From positions 1,302,001 to 1,366,000 of the forward strand of contig OZ234499.1 of assembly GCA_965153455.1 (NCBI GenBank): DNA of 64,000 nt, given 5' to 3'. How positions within the stretch are numbered: position 1 is the first letter of the stretch; every line of letters starts with the position of its first letter. The stretch comes from Sphagnum compactum. Its lineage: Eukaryota > Bryophyta > Sphagnopsida > Sphagnales. Made by a program: the position numbers and the translations under genes. Positions 9,660 through 19,913 of the stretch are shown one piece after another. The notes beneath the pieces were generated by a model. It made no database searches. It worked only from the letters and a program-made list of their open reading frames with translations, and was not told the origin of the DNA.

Positions 9660-9862
9660 TAATCCTACACAGAAGATTAGCCTAAACCCTATCCAAAACC
9701 CTAAACTATGTGCAAAACTGAAACAAAATACACATAACATTAGCCTAAACCTCATGCAAAACCCTAAACCATGTGCTTAACCCCAAACCCTAAAACAAAG
9801 TTCATATAAGAAAGCCTAAACCAAAAATTCCATTCGAAACCCTTAAACCCTAATTTGCTTCA
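9660..9862 (+). promoter_or_regulatory. telobox-rich region upstream of PPR gene 1
   Basis: AAACCCTA or close variants (CCTAAACC, ACCCTAAA) occur about eight times in 200 bp. In plants, teloboxes are common in promoters and 5' UTRs of genes for ribosome and organelle biogenesis. They lie a few hundred bases before the first exon proposed here. The spacing is irregular, so this is not an interstitial telomere array. Confidence 0.5.
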
Positions 9863-10190
9863 CCACCCATGAAGCTTGTTCCTCCATCAACCTCAGCTGT
9901 GTTGTTCGTGATAATATGTGAAAGAATGGGTGTGTGAGTGCTTTTGTGTCTGCTGTTTTGTTGCTGCTGTTGTTTCATGTCTCTGAAAGTACCCATTGAG
10001 ATAGCGTCTCTCCATCAAATTCAACCGTTTTGTTCATGACAAGATGTGTGTGTATGTCTGCTTGTCTTGTTGTTGTTGTTTGATGTTTTAGAAGCTTATC
10101 TCTCCATCAATTTAAGTGTGTGAATGGTGAATAGGTGATCAGGTGTGTGCGCGTGTTTTGTTGTTGTTGCTGTATGTTTTTGGGGGAGGA

Positions 10191-13100
10191 ATGTGTTCAT
10201 TAGTTGGGGAAGGGCAAGTGGTGAGTGCGGGGAGGAGGATTCCGTCTTCTGAGGGCATTAAATGGCTCAGCAGGCCCGTCAGGATCCTGGTTTTTGGGCC
10301 GGCAGTGCACTGTCGTTATCCCCAACAAGTTCTCCAGTCGCCTGCAGCTCTTCCTTCAGCGCAATCGAGGAGCGAAATCAAGGGCACGCTGAGCGCTGAC
10401 ATCGATGGTAAGGCTGTCTACTTCTTCTCTTCCTGTACTTCTTCTCCTGCTAAAATCCCACATTGTGGAAATTGTTCTCTTCGTCGATTCTACCTGAATC
10501 CCGACTTGCGATAGATACCTGATTCTTGCAGCAAGCTGCATTATGGAGGATTGTACATGGACCAGGAGATGAAGAATCGAGATGATGGGCTGGGGAATTA
10601 GGGTTTATGGTTTGTGAAATTGTTCTCTTCCCTGATTCTACCTGAATCCTAACTTGCAATAGGTAGCTAATTCTTGTACCAATCTGCGTGTCATATATGG
10701 AGGATTGGACATGGACCAGGAGATGAAGAATTGAGATGCTGGGTTAGGTTTAGGTTTTACGGTTTGGGGAATTGTTCTCTTTATTGGTTCTACCTGAATC
10801 CTGCCTGCAGTAGGTAGCTGATTGTTGTACCATAAGGCTGCTTTTGCATTTGATATATGGAATATTGAACATGGACCAGGCGATGAGGAATGGAGATACT
10901 GGGTGAGGTTTCTGATCAGTTCCTGCAGTTTGTGGCAGGCAAGAAAATGATCATAGAGAAACTGTGGCAGGAGTTCTTCGTGGATCCTTCACAGTGGTGG
11001 GATAACAGGCCAGAGAAGGTACTGAATTCATGTTCTCTCCTTGATGTAATAAGGAAGTTGGTTGACTGTTCTTGACATGAATTCTCATGTTTAGCTCTGC
11101 ACTAAGCTGCTAGGAAAGCAGAGATGGATCAGCTTCACTTGGTTTTGGATTGCAGGTAAATGCAAGGTATCCTGATTTCAAGCATAAAAAGACAGAGAAG
11201 GCACTTTGGCTCAATAGCAAATTTAACCCGCTGTGGGTGCAAGCAGAACTGGCTGTAATCACACCAGGCACTCTACAATCAAGCATTTTTTCATGGAATA
11301 CAAGGCTTGCAAAACATGCAAAGGCTGGGCAATATGATGAGATGATGGAGCTTTTCCAACAATTGCAACAAGAAGGCATTGTTCCTGACAAATTCACATT
11401 TGCTCGAATGCTCCATGCTTGTGCTGGTTTACGAGCTCTTGAAAAGGGCAGACACATCCATACACAGATCATAGTCAGTGGCTGTGAGACAGATAGCTAT
11501 GTGGGTGATAGCCTGGTTGACATGTATGCCAAATGTGGGAGCATGGAGGAGGCTTGGAGAGTGTTCAACAGCATGCCGAAACATGGTGTGATTGCTTGGA
11601 ATGCCATGATTTTGGGACTGGTGAAATGTGGACAAGGACAGGAGGCATTGGCCTTGTCTCAACGAATGCAGCAGGAGGGTGTAGAGCCAGATCCTGTCAC
11701 TTTTATTGGAATCCTCAACGCGTGTGCCAGTTTGCGGGCACTTGAAGAGGGCAAATGCATTCATGAACAGATAATTAAGAGCAGTTTTGACTCTAATGTA
11801 AATGTGACCACCAGAATTATCAACATGTATGTGAAATGTGGTAGTATGGAGGATGCTTTCAAAGTGTTCCATAACATGCCTATACGTGATGTGGTTGTTT
11901 GGAATGTGATGATTTTGGGATATGTGAAGTGTGGACAGGGGCAGAAGGCTTTAGCACTTTATGAAGAAATGCAGCATGAAGGGGTGAAACCAAATTCTGT
12001 CACTTTTGTGGGTGCTATTAATGCATGTGCCAGCATAATAGCGCTGGAACAGGCTAGGCATATTCACAAACAGATCATTGACTGTGGTTGTGAATCCAAT
12101 CTGTTTGTTGGTAGTAGTCTTGTTGACATGTACGCCAAATGCGGGAGGATAAAGGATGCTTGCAGTGTGTTCAACAGGATGCCCACACGTGGTGTGGTGG
12201 CTTGGAATGCCATGATTTTTGGAAAAGTGAAATGTGGGCAAGGGCAGAAGGCATTAGCATTATTTCAACAAATGCAACAGGAAGGGGTGCAGCCAGACTT
12301 CATCACTTTCCTAGGGGTTCTGAGTGCATGTGCCAGGATAGAGGTACTTGAAGAGGGTAGGCGTGTTCATCAGCAGATTATTGAAAGCGGTTTTGAGTCT
12401 AATGCTTTTGTTGGTAGTAGCCTTGTTGATATGTATGCCAAATGTGGGAGCATAGAGGATGCTTGGAGAGTGTTTGACAAAATGCTTACATGCGATGTAG
12501 TCTCTTGGAATGCAATCATCTTGGGATATGTGAAATGTGGGCAAGGGCACAAGGCATTAGCATTGTTCCAACAAATGCAACAGGAAGGCATAGAGCCAGA
12601 CTCTGTGACTTTAGTGGGGGTTCTGAAGGCATGTGCCAGTTTGGAAGCACTTAGAGAGGGCAGGTGTGCTCATGAAGAGATCACTCGCAGAAGGTTGAAC
12701 CTTGATGTATTTCTGGGCAGTAGCCTTGTTGACATGTATGCCAAATGTGGGAGCATAGAGGATGCTTCAAAAGTGTTCAATGAGATGCCCTCACACAATA
12801 CGGTGGCTTGGAGTGCGATGATTTCAGGACATGTAAAATGTGGTGAAGGTCAGAAGGGGTTGGAATTATTTCATCAAATGCAACGGGAAGGGGTGGAGCC
12901 AGACACTGTCACATTTCTTGGGGTACTGAATGCATGTGCTATTGTAATGGCACTTGAAGAAGGCAGGCGTGTTGAGAAAGAGATCCATAAACGTGGCTAT
13001 GGGTCTGATGAGTTTGTGGTTAGTGGTCTTGTTGACATGTATGCCAAATGTGGAAGCATAGAGGATGCTTACAGAGTGTTCAACAAGACATGTACCTGGG

Positions 13101-13516
13101 ATGTTGCCTCTTGGAATGCCATGCTGGGAGGCTATGCCATGCATGGGCATGCTCAGGAAGCTCTTGGACATTTTGAAAGGATGTGTAAAGAAGGTGTAAT
13201 GACAGATAACGTCACTTTCACTTCTCTTCTCTCAGGTTGTAGCCATGCAGGCCTATTGGATGAAGGCCTGCAGTACTTCGAATCCATGGGCTTTGTCTAC
13301 AATAAATCTCCAACAGTGGAGCACTACGCTTGCATGGTTGATCTTCTTGGCCGGGCTGGTTTTCTCAATGAGGCAGAGAGTCTGATTACAACAATGCTTT
13401 GTCAACCCAGTGTTTCTGTGTGGAAGGCCTTGCTCAGTGCTTGCAGAGTTCATGGTGATGTGGATATGGGAGAACGCATTGCAAGACGAGTTTCTGGAGG
13501 TGGACTCTGCAAATGA
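10191..13516 (+). CDS. PPR gene 1: PDF motif plus PLS-type PPR array
   Basis: Proposed exons are 10191-10407, 10939-11018 and 11156-13516, with phase-compatible GT/AG junctions (phase 1, then 0); total 885 codons. The start ATG is uncertain. Exon 2 plus the start of exon 3 encodes LWQEFF.DPSQWWDNR and YPDFKHKKTE.ALWL, the PDF motif of OSB organellar ssDNA-binding proteins. Exon 3 then encodes about six P-L-S triplets, each with a VDMYAKCGS-type S motif and WNAMI.G.VKCGQG. Such PLS proteins bind single-stranded RNA in mitochondria or plastids. The frame runs to the border of the E motif, where an extra T near 13491 shifts it and a TGA follows at 13514-13516. An E/DYW tail remains downstream in broken frames. 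Exon 1 is only weakly transit-peptide-like. A paralogue lies tail to tail at 15799-18534. It may be a truncated functional gene or an early pseudogene. Confidence 0.75.
10408..10938 (+). other. intron 1 of PPR gene 1 with three ~150-bp imperfect repeats
   Basis: Donor G/GTAAGG at 10408; acceptor TTGTGGCAG/GC ending 10938. Three successive units begin at about 10467, 10615 and 10767. Each has GAAATTGTTCTCTT, GATTCTACCTGAATCC, TAGGTAGCTGATT, ATGGAGGATTG.ACATGGACCAGGAGATGA and a telobox-like GGGTTTAGG. The last unit runs up to the acceptor region, so the intron grew by tandem duplication. Confidence 0.7.
10939..11018 (+). CDS. exon 2 of PPR gene 1, first half of PDF motif
   Basis: An 80-bp exon encoding KKMIIEKLWQEFF, DPSQWWDNR and PEK. 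The acceptor is TGTGGCAG/GC and the donor GAGAAG/GTACTG. The exon in the paralogue (17785-17864) has the same length, the same phases and near-identical residues (DPSQWWDHRSEK). Preservation of an 80-bp phase-constrained exon in two diverged copies supports coding function. Confidence 0.8.
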
Positions 13517-14012
13517 TGGTGGCTATGTGTTGCTATCAAACATCTATTCTGCTGCTGGTAAGTAGGATAAAAGTGTAAATGTTCATCAACAGAGGCTGGA
13601 AAGGGTGTGAAGAAACAACCTTGTTGCACCCGGATGCATTCATTTACAGTAGATGATCAAGACCAACTACAAATCACTGAGACGCATGTTGAACCAAAGA
13701 GGTTCCCTGCTCTGATGGAGGTACAGTATGTGCCACAAATTGCATTTGTATTACATAATTTAGAAGAAGAAGAAAGGGTGTTACCATGTCTGTGTAATCA
13801 TAGCAAGAAACTGGCACTGCATATGGACCCATAAGAACACACATCTTGGTGCTCCATGCTGCAGTAGAAAAGTCTGCATTATGTGCATTGAATGTCATAT
13901 TGCCATCAAGTTCATTGCAAAGATTGCTCTCTTAGCAATCATTCTGAGCAAGTCCAGTTGTTTTCATCACTGTGAGAATGATCACTTTGTTTTGTGCAAG
14001 TGTCAAAATTCT
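13517..14012 (+). pseudogene. decayed E/DYW deaminase tail of PPR gene 1
   Basis: Downstream of the stop the DYW-class C-terminus can still be followed in shifting frames: YVLLSNIYSAAGK then TAG in place of Trp; QQRLER; KKQPCCT, SFTVDDQDQ; FVLHNLEEEE; HSKKLAL; then a CIECH block with IKFIAKI and CFHHCE. DYW domains are zinc-dependent cytidine deaminases for organelle C-to-U RNA editing. The catalytic HxE reads HSK, so the zinc-activating Glu is lost; the CxxCH ligands remain. Several stops and frame changes make this non-functional. Confidence 0.75.
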
Positions 14013-15450
14013 AGTCTCTTGGCCATTAGTAGAGATCTAGTAATGATTAAATTGGAACTGGTTTAGGTGAAACAGGTATAGGCTCCAATAGTTGTTGTCA
14101 ACTTGATATTATGGTCACCCATTTGACAATTATGAAAACATTCCAGAACTACCATGGAGGATCGACAAATCTTACAGTAACTCCTGCTGCAGGCAGAGCC
14201 CGTGCTGATGGATGGGTCTTGCAAAGATGAAGAATGTGGTCACATTTACTAAGAATATGGCAACTGGTAGTGAGGTTGGTGAAATTCTTATACATTATTC
14301 ACTTCTGGATTGAGTTGCAACATTACTGAACTATGTAACGCACTACTACAAAGTTTTGCAATGTCCAAATGATATTGTTTCATATCAGGCAACACAAGTC
14401 CATAAGCAACTGCAATTGCACCTTTACTACATTGATGTGGCTGTTACAGCCAAAAAAGTATATTGATGAACCACACAGGAGATAAACCTGAGTGAAGTGT
14501 CAAGACCCATCTACAATGTACATTGTGAACATAAAAATATAAATTCACAAAATATATACATAGACCTGCATTGTGGTATTAGCCCACTGCATCCAGGTAC
14601 AACAATATGCAGTACATTACATAAAGAAATGGGGTTCCTTTTAGAGTATTTTAAGGTCCAGTTTTTAAGAAGCACAACCAGGTTCCTAGTTCTTTAGGAC
14701 CAGAACTGGGATTTGTGAAAAAAAGGACTAGAACGAAGGGCTAATCAGGGGTCAACTGGAAGGCAACTGCTGGTTCAGATTCAGGTTACCTGGAATCATA
14801 ACAGAACTAGGTCTGGTTTTCAGAACTGGAATTTATTTTTTTAAAAACTGAACCTGAAATCATATGTTCGACTTGTAGGACAGACAGTTGCATACAGGTA
14901 AAAGTCCTAGAAAATGGAACTTCAAGCAGCTTGAAAGAGAGTCACTAACCAAGTCAAGTGTCAGAACATCATTCACAAAGCACAAGTTTAGATAGCTTCA
15001 AAAATGGTAATTGCATGTGGGTCAGCAATATGCTGCATCACTTCACAGAGAAAATCCAGGCTGCTGAAAGGGAGCTGTTCTTGATGCAGAGTGCATTGGA
15101 GAGAGCTGTGAACTCCATGATTTCTTCCACTGCTTGTACCATAGAGCTTGAAGCTCCATTTGCCAAGAGCATGTTGACCATGAATGTCCATGCTCACAAA
15201 GTTGGTGATGCACTCGATCAAGGGTGCTGCTTCTCAAGCTCTGCAAATGGCCCTCCTGTCCTTCACACCCCAGGCTTCTGTTCCTCTGCACAGCCCACAA
15301 GCTCATCATCTATGCTCCAGACTCCATGATTACAACGCCAACACCTGGCAGATTACTTGTGATGCTTGAGCAGCTTCCTAGTACCACTAGGAGTTTACGC
15401 TTCTTAACATGAAGCAGCAGAGTTTGCTCTCTCTCGGTCATAAGAGTTTT
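14013..15450. other. spacer between the two convergent PPR genes
   Basis: This holds the 3' flanks of both genes. A 123-codon plus-strand frame at 14958-15329 and its minus-strand shadow are not recognisable. Part of the minus strand below 15450 may hold further unrecognisable remains of the DYW tail of gene 2. I see no RNA gene. Confidence 0.5.
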
Positions 15451-15798
15451 TCACCCCATACTACCAACAAAGTGCTGCCCTATAACCCTTGATAAGCCCA
15501 AATGCAACAGCCAGAATCTGGGCTTATCACAGTAACACAAGCCCCAAATTATCTGGTAACACAGACAATACCCTTTTCCTTCTTCAACTACATTGTGTAA
15601 CACAAATTTGGTATGTGACATGGACCCAAATCTGCTTCCTGTAGGCAAAGAATCTATTGACCTCTGCAAGTACTTCTGTGGGTGTCTTTCCTCATTTACT
15701 TTTATTGAATGCACCTCATTATGCAACTCAATCTAGGTGCAACCCACTTGTTTCCCTGCATCTCCTTTCAACTTTTGTTGAGGAGTGTTTGCATTACT
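15451..15798 (-). pseudogene. decayed E/DYW tail of PPR gene 2
   Basis: Reading on from the stop of gene 2 in the same frame gives QQKLKGDAGKQVGCT, a TAG where the family has Trp, then EVHSIKVNEERHPQ and, near 15600, HTKFVLHNVVEEGK. These are the E, E+ and start of the DYW region. Beyond FVLHNVVEE the alignment collapses and no HxE, CxxCH or final DYW is visible. Both first stops, TGA after EKL and TAG after GCT, replace Trp codons. Confidence 0.7.
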
Positions 15799-18534
15799 TC
15801 ACAGTTTTTCAGTAGTAGCATGGATTTCTGACAGAAGTGCATAACATGTGGCATCTTTGGGATCTACTTCAAGAACTTGTTTTGCAATTCGTTCTCCCAT
15901 CTCCACATTACTATGAATTTTGCAAGCCCCAAGCAAGGCTTCCCACAGAGAAGCACTGGGTTCACAAGGCATCATCTTGATCAGATCCTCTGCCTCATCC
16001 AGCCGGCCAGCACAGCCAAGAAGGTCAACCATGCAGGTGTAGTGCTGTTCAGTTGCAGAAATCCTATGATCAGAAGTCATGGATCCAAAGTAGTACAGAG
16101 CTTCATCCACTAGGCCTGCACGACCACAAGCTGAGAGAAGAGAAAGGAAAGTGAGTTTATCTATCTTTACACCTTCATCACACATCCGTTCAAAATGTCC
16201 GAGAGCTTCGTTAACATGCCCATGTATGGCATAGGCTTCAAGAATTGCATTCCACTTTGCCAAATTGTCTGTGGGCATTACGTTGAACACTCTCCAAGCC
16301 TCCTCTATACTACCACATTTGGCATACATGTCAACAAGTCTACTACCCAAATCCACATCAGACTCCAACCCACATTGAACAATCCGTTCATGAACACATC
16401 TGCCCTCTCTGAGTGCCCCTAAACTGGCACAGGCACTAAGAACCCCAGCAAAAGTGACAGGGTCTGGTTCCACCCCATCTTGCTGCATTTCCTGAGCCAA
16501 TGCTAATGCTTTCTGCCCTTGTCCATATTTCACATGTCCCAAAATCATGGCATTCCAAGCAACCAGATCATGGGTGGGCATCTTATTGAACACTCTCCAG
16601 GCATCCTCCATGCTCCCACATTTGACATACATGTCAACAAGGCTACTACTCACAACCACATCTGACTCGAGACTGCGTTCGATGATCTGTTCATGGACAT
16701 GCCTGCCCTCATCAAGTGCACCCACACTGACACATGCACTCAGACTGGCACACACATTCAGAACTCCAACAAAAGTCTCAAGGTTTGGCTGCACCCTTTT
16801 CTGTTGCATTTCCCGATACAATGCTAATGCCTTCATCCCTTGCCCACATTTCACATGGCCTGAGATCACTGCATTCCAAGCAACTGCATTGTGTTGGGGC
16901 ATTCTGTTAAACTCTGTCATAGCATCCTCCAGGCTCCCACATTCGGAATACATGTCAACAAGGCTACTACTCACATTTGGATTGGACTGCAAACCACATT
17001 GAATGATCTGTTCATGGACACGCTGCCCCTCTTTCAGTGCACCTACACTTGCACATGCATTCAAAATCCCCACAACTGTAACATGGTCGGGCTTCACCCC
17101 TTCCCTTTGCATTTGTCGAGATAATGCTAACACCTTCTGTGCTTGCCCACATGCCAGATGTCCCAAAATTATGGCATTCCAAGCAATGATACCATGTGCG
17201 TGCATGCTGTTGAAAACTTTCCAAGCAGCCTCTAGACTCCCACATTTGACATACATGTCAACAAGGCTGTTGCCCACAAAGATATGTGATGCACAATCAC
17301 TCTGCGCGATCTGTGTATGAATATTTCTGCCGTCTTCAAGTGCTTGTAAACTACCACATGCTTTCAGCACTTCAATGAAAGTGAACCTGTCAGGTTTGAC
17401 ACATTCTTGCTGCATTTGTTGGAAGAGATTCATTGCGTCATCAGACTTCCCATTCTTAACATATCTTGCAAGCTTTGTATTCCATGCAAAAAGAGGAGTC
17501 GATTCTAGAGTCCCTGGCAAAATTGCAGCCACCAGCTCCGCTTGCACCCATTTGGGGCACAAATTGCTGCATAGCCAGAGTGCTTCCTCAGTCTTCTTGT
17601 GCTTGAAGTCTGGATACTTTGCATTCACCTAGAAATGGATATTCAACTCCAGCAACCAGGAACACAGAGACTTCATGCAGGCCAGCAGGATATTACAACT
17701 TGACAACCAACCATGCACACTGTACTCCCCATGCCCTACATTGACAAACAGAATGATGACTCTGACAGTAATATCTCCACTGACCTTCTCCGACCTGTGA
17801 TCCCACCACTGTGAAGGATCTGAGAAGAACTTCTGCCAAAGTTCCTCTACAATCCTTTTCTGGCCTGCCAGAAAAACACAGGAACTGGTGAAAACCACAC
17901 CCATAAAATCCCACAAAATCACACTTCACTGTTTCCTATCTCATTCAACCTTGGTGCAGAGATATATACTTGGTGGTTGCAACAGACCCATTCTTAAAGG
18001 AATTGGCTGTTGCAATTTGTGAACCATGTGAATCGGTGCCACAAATAAAAATTTAAACAAAAAAAGAAGAGGAAAAGACAAAGATTCAGAGCTACATGTA
18101 ATTGATTAACCATGCTCAATGATCAGGAAGGCTGCAGATGGCTTACCATTCCCAATTCTTCAGAGTAACACAAAGGATGATTGAGTTCTCAGGGTTTAGG
18201 GTTTAGAGGCACCCGAAATCCTAAACCCTACACAGGGTGTGAGAGGAGGGACAATGGAGGAAGAAGTAGATACACACACAAGGCGAGTCAGCAACAGCTT
18301 ACCAACGTTGCGATCTCTGCGTGCAGCTTTTCTTTCCACCCATTGCGCTGCTGTAGGAACGGCTACTGCAGCTGCACACCCAGCATCAACAGAGTGTTGA
18401 AATTGTGAGATTTGGTGCTGGAGTTCAGACGGCGCACAGTCACGTAGCAACAGGATACCGGCTGCTGGCCTCCCACGCGATCCCGTTCTACGTGCCTGAG
18501 ATGGTAGCAGCTGCAACGAGGGAAGAGAAGCCAT
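15799..18534 (-). CDS. PPR gene 2: PDF motif plus PLS-type PPR array
   Basis: Minus-strand exons: 18303-18534 (ATG at 18534), 17785-17864 and 15799-17628, joined in phases 1 and 0; 713 residues. Exon 1 encodes an N-terminus rich in Ser, Arg, Leu and Ala with few acidic residues (MASLPSLQLLPSQARRTGSR), as in mitochondrial or plastid transit peptides. Exon 2 and the start of exon 3 give DPSQWWDHRSEK and VNAKYPDFKHKKTEEALWL, the OSB-type PDF motif. Four P-L-S triplets follow (SLVDMYVKCGS, GHVKCGQG), then an E1-like segment (HYTCMVDLLG, ALLGACKIHSNVEMGERIAK). The frame is open throughout and stops at TGA where DYW-class relatives continue with Trp. The likely role is organellar RNA binding without deaminase activity. 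It could still act with a separate DYW protein; that is inference. Confidence 0.8.
16718..16753 (-). repeat. 18-bp in-frame tandem duplication in PPR gene 2
   Basis: Two adjacent 18-bp units (16718-16735, 16736-16753) encode CVSVGA and CASLSA. They lengthen one L motif by six residues relative to the other triplets (VCASLSACVSVGALDEG against ACASVGALKEG). The frame is kept, in line with selection on the array. Confidence 0.7.
17785..17864 (-). CDS. exon 2 of PPR gene 2, first half of PDF motif
   Basis: The acceptor is TTTCTGGCAG/GC and the donor GAGAAG/GTCAGT. It encodes QKRIVEELWQKFFSDPSQWW and DHRSEK. Length (80 bp) and phases equal those of exon 2 of gene 1, although the surrounding introns have diverged (438 and 156 bp here, 531 and 137 bp there). 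Confidence 0.8.
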
Positions 18535-18640
18535 GAATGCTTACATTCCCTTGCAAGCAAGACGCAAAAGAGAACAGCAATTACCAACTGCACAATCCTA
18601 AACCATAAAACCATAAATACACGTAATGGAACCCTAAACC
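18190..18640 (-). promoter_or_regulatory. teloboxes around exon 1 of PPR gene 2
   Basis: GGTTTAGGGTTTAG and CCTAAACCCTA lie in intron 1 (18190-18232). ACCCTAAACCC lies upstream of the ATG at about 18629-18640. PPR gene 1 carries the same class of motif upstream, so these may be shared promoter elements. Confidence 0.45.
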
Positions 18641-18656
18641 CTGCTACGTTTGCTGC

Positions 18657-19242
18657 ACTGTGTTCTTTTTTCCAATTTTGTGATGATGTTGCCACACTGG
18701 CGATCATCCACAAGAAGATTTAGCCACTTTTGGTTATAGATCGTCAGCTATTAAAGTAGAAATTTATTAAAATCCTTTTATATCCTGGCTACTTGTGTTG
18801 AACAATGTGTAGAAATATGGCGGTCTTTTAGAGTTTTTTGTCGATATTTGGCGACTGGTATTTAAAAAAAGTCTGATCAACAGAGTTTTATTTTTTTTTG
18901 AAAAATCATTTCGCCAAATGGCGAAAATTCGCAAAAAAAAAAAAAAAAAAAACGCTGCCTTTGCAGCTTGGACCAGTGATTGTTTTGGGTGACGAATTTT
19001 CTCCATTTTTCAAAAAGTATATTTTCTCAGAACTCTGTTTTTTGAAAATCAAATTGCCAAATAAAGAAAAAAATCTACTTATTTTTAAAAATCGTCACAA
19101 CTGCCTGTAAAATGAAAGGGTGCTTACAATTTCTTCTACTTTCATAATTTGAACATCGACAAATTTGTCCAAATATTCTTATGGATGATTGCCACTTGAG
19201 CAACATCAAAAAATAAAAATAAATAAAAATAAAAACACTGAC
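18657..19242. mobile_element. terminal-inverted-repeat element (~585 bp)
   Basis: The left end (TTTTCCAATTTTGTGATGATGT, then TGCCACACTGGCGATCATCC) and the reverse complement of the right end (TTTTTTGATGTTGCTCAAGT, then GGCAATCATCCATAAG) match over about 50 bp. The interior is AT-rich with GCCAAATGGCGAAAA and long A runs. There is no coding sequence. The exact ends and target duplication are not clear. Related left ends occur at about 31680, 46359 and 46740. Confidence 0.55.
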
Positions 19243-19244
19243 TT

Positions 19245-19345
19245 GAACACTAATTATATTATTTTCAGAAATTCAGAATTTTTGAACTTTTTTAAACAAA
19301 AAATTGTGAAGTAAAAAATTGAATCTTCAAAGAATATAGTATTTG
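19245..19345 (+). repeat. dispersed ~185-bp repeat, copy B (partial)
   Basis: GAACACTAATTATATTATTT then TCAGAAATTCAGAATTTTTG and TTGTGAAG match the first half of copies A, C and D. The AATTAATT second half is not clear here. Confidence 0.5.
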
Positions 19346-19727
19346 TTAAAATGAAAAAATTAATTAAATTAATAGAAAAAAAGTATAAGGCTTAAGCTGC
19401 GAAAGTAGTATAGGTAGTCTCTTGGGAGACATCTGAAATTATTTTCAAAAAAAGAAAAAAAAAAAGTACTACAGGCATTTAAATGGACATCCTGCCAATG
19501 GAGGTGACTGAAAATGCATGGAGCACATTTGAAAAGTCTTTGACACATAAGGACTAAGCTGGGCTTCTTTGTTCTCAGCTTCGGGTTGCGGGGCCTCAGA
19601 TGGGCAGCCCTCATGCCAAGGGAGAGAAAAAAAAATTGTTCATTACCTTACATTGAGAACTTTTCAAATTATTACTAACTGTAGAGCATCTCCAGTGGTG
19701 CTCAGTATGTGACCCTGAAAATTTATT

Positions 19728-19913
19728 TTTGACATCCAAGTTTAGTTATTTCCTTTTCTTTGACATCCAAGTTTAGTTATTACCTTTTCTTTGACATCCA
19801 AGTTTAGTTATTTCCTCTTCTTTGACATCCAAGTTTAGTTATTACCTTTTCTTTGACATCCAAGTTTAGTTATTTCCTTTTCTTGACATCCAAGTTTAAT
19901 TATTTACTTTTCT
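19728..19913 (+). repeat. 31-bp tandem repeat, six copies
   Basis: The unit GACATCCAAGTTTAGTTATT + TCCTTTTCTTT starts at 19731, 19762, 19793, 19824, 19855 and 19885. Alternate units carry TTTCC or TTACC, which suggests that duplication proceeded as a 62-bp dimer. Confidence 0.9.

Noticed and set aside
9660-9862. Interstitial telomere array
   Set aside because: AAACCCTAA-like words are irregularly spaced and mixed with other sequence. A telobox-rich upstream region fits better than a telomere remnant.
11150-11155. A TTG or GTG start for the large PPR exons (11150 and 17628)
   Set aside because: The apparent starts sit exactly at splice acceptors (TTGCAG/GTA and TTTCTAG/GTG). The frames continue from upstream exons; these are not start codons.
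14958-15329. 123-codon plus-strand frame between the PPR genes
   Set aside because: No recognisable domain, no splice or codon evidence, and an equally open antisense frame. Not supported as a gene.
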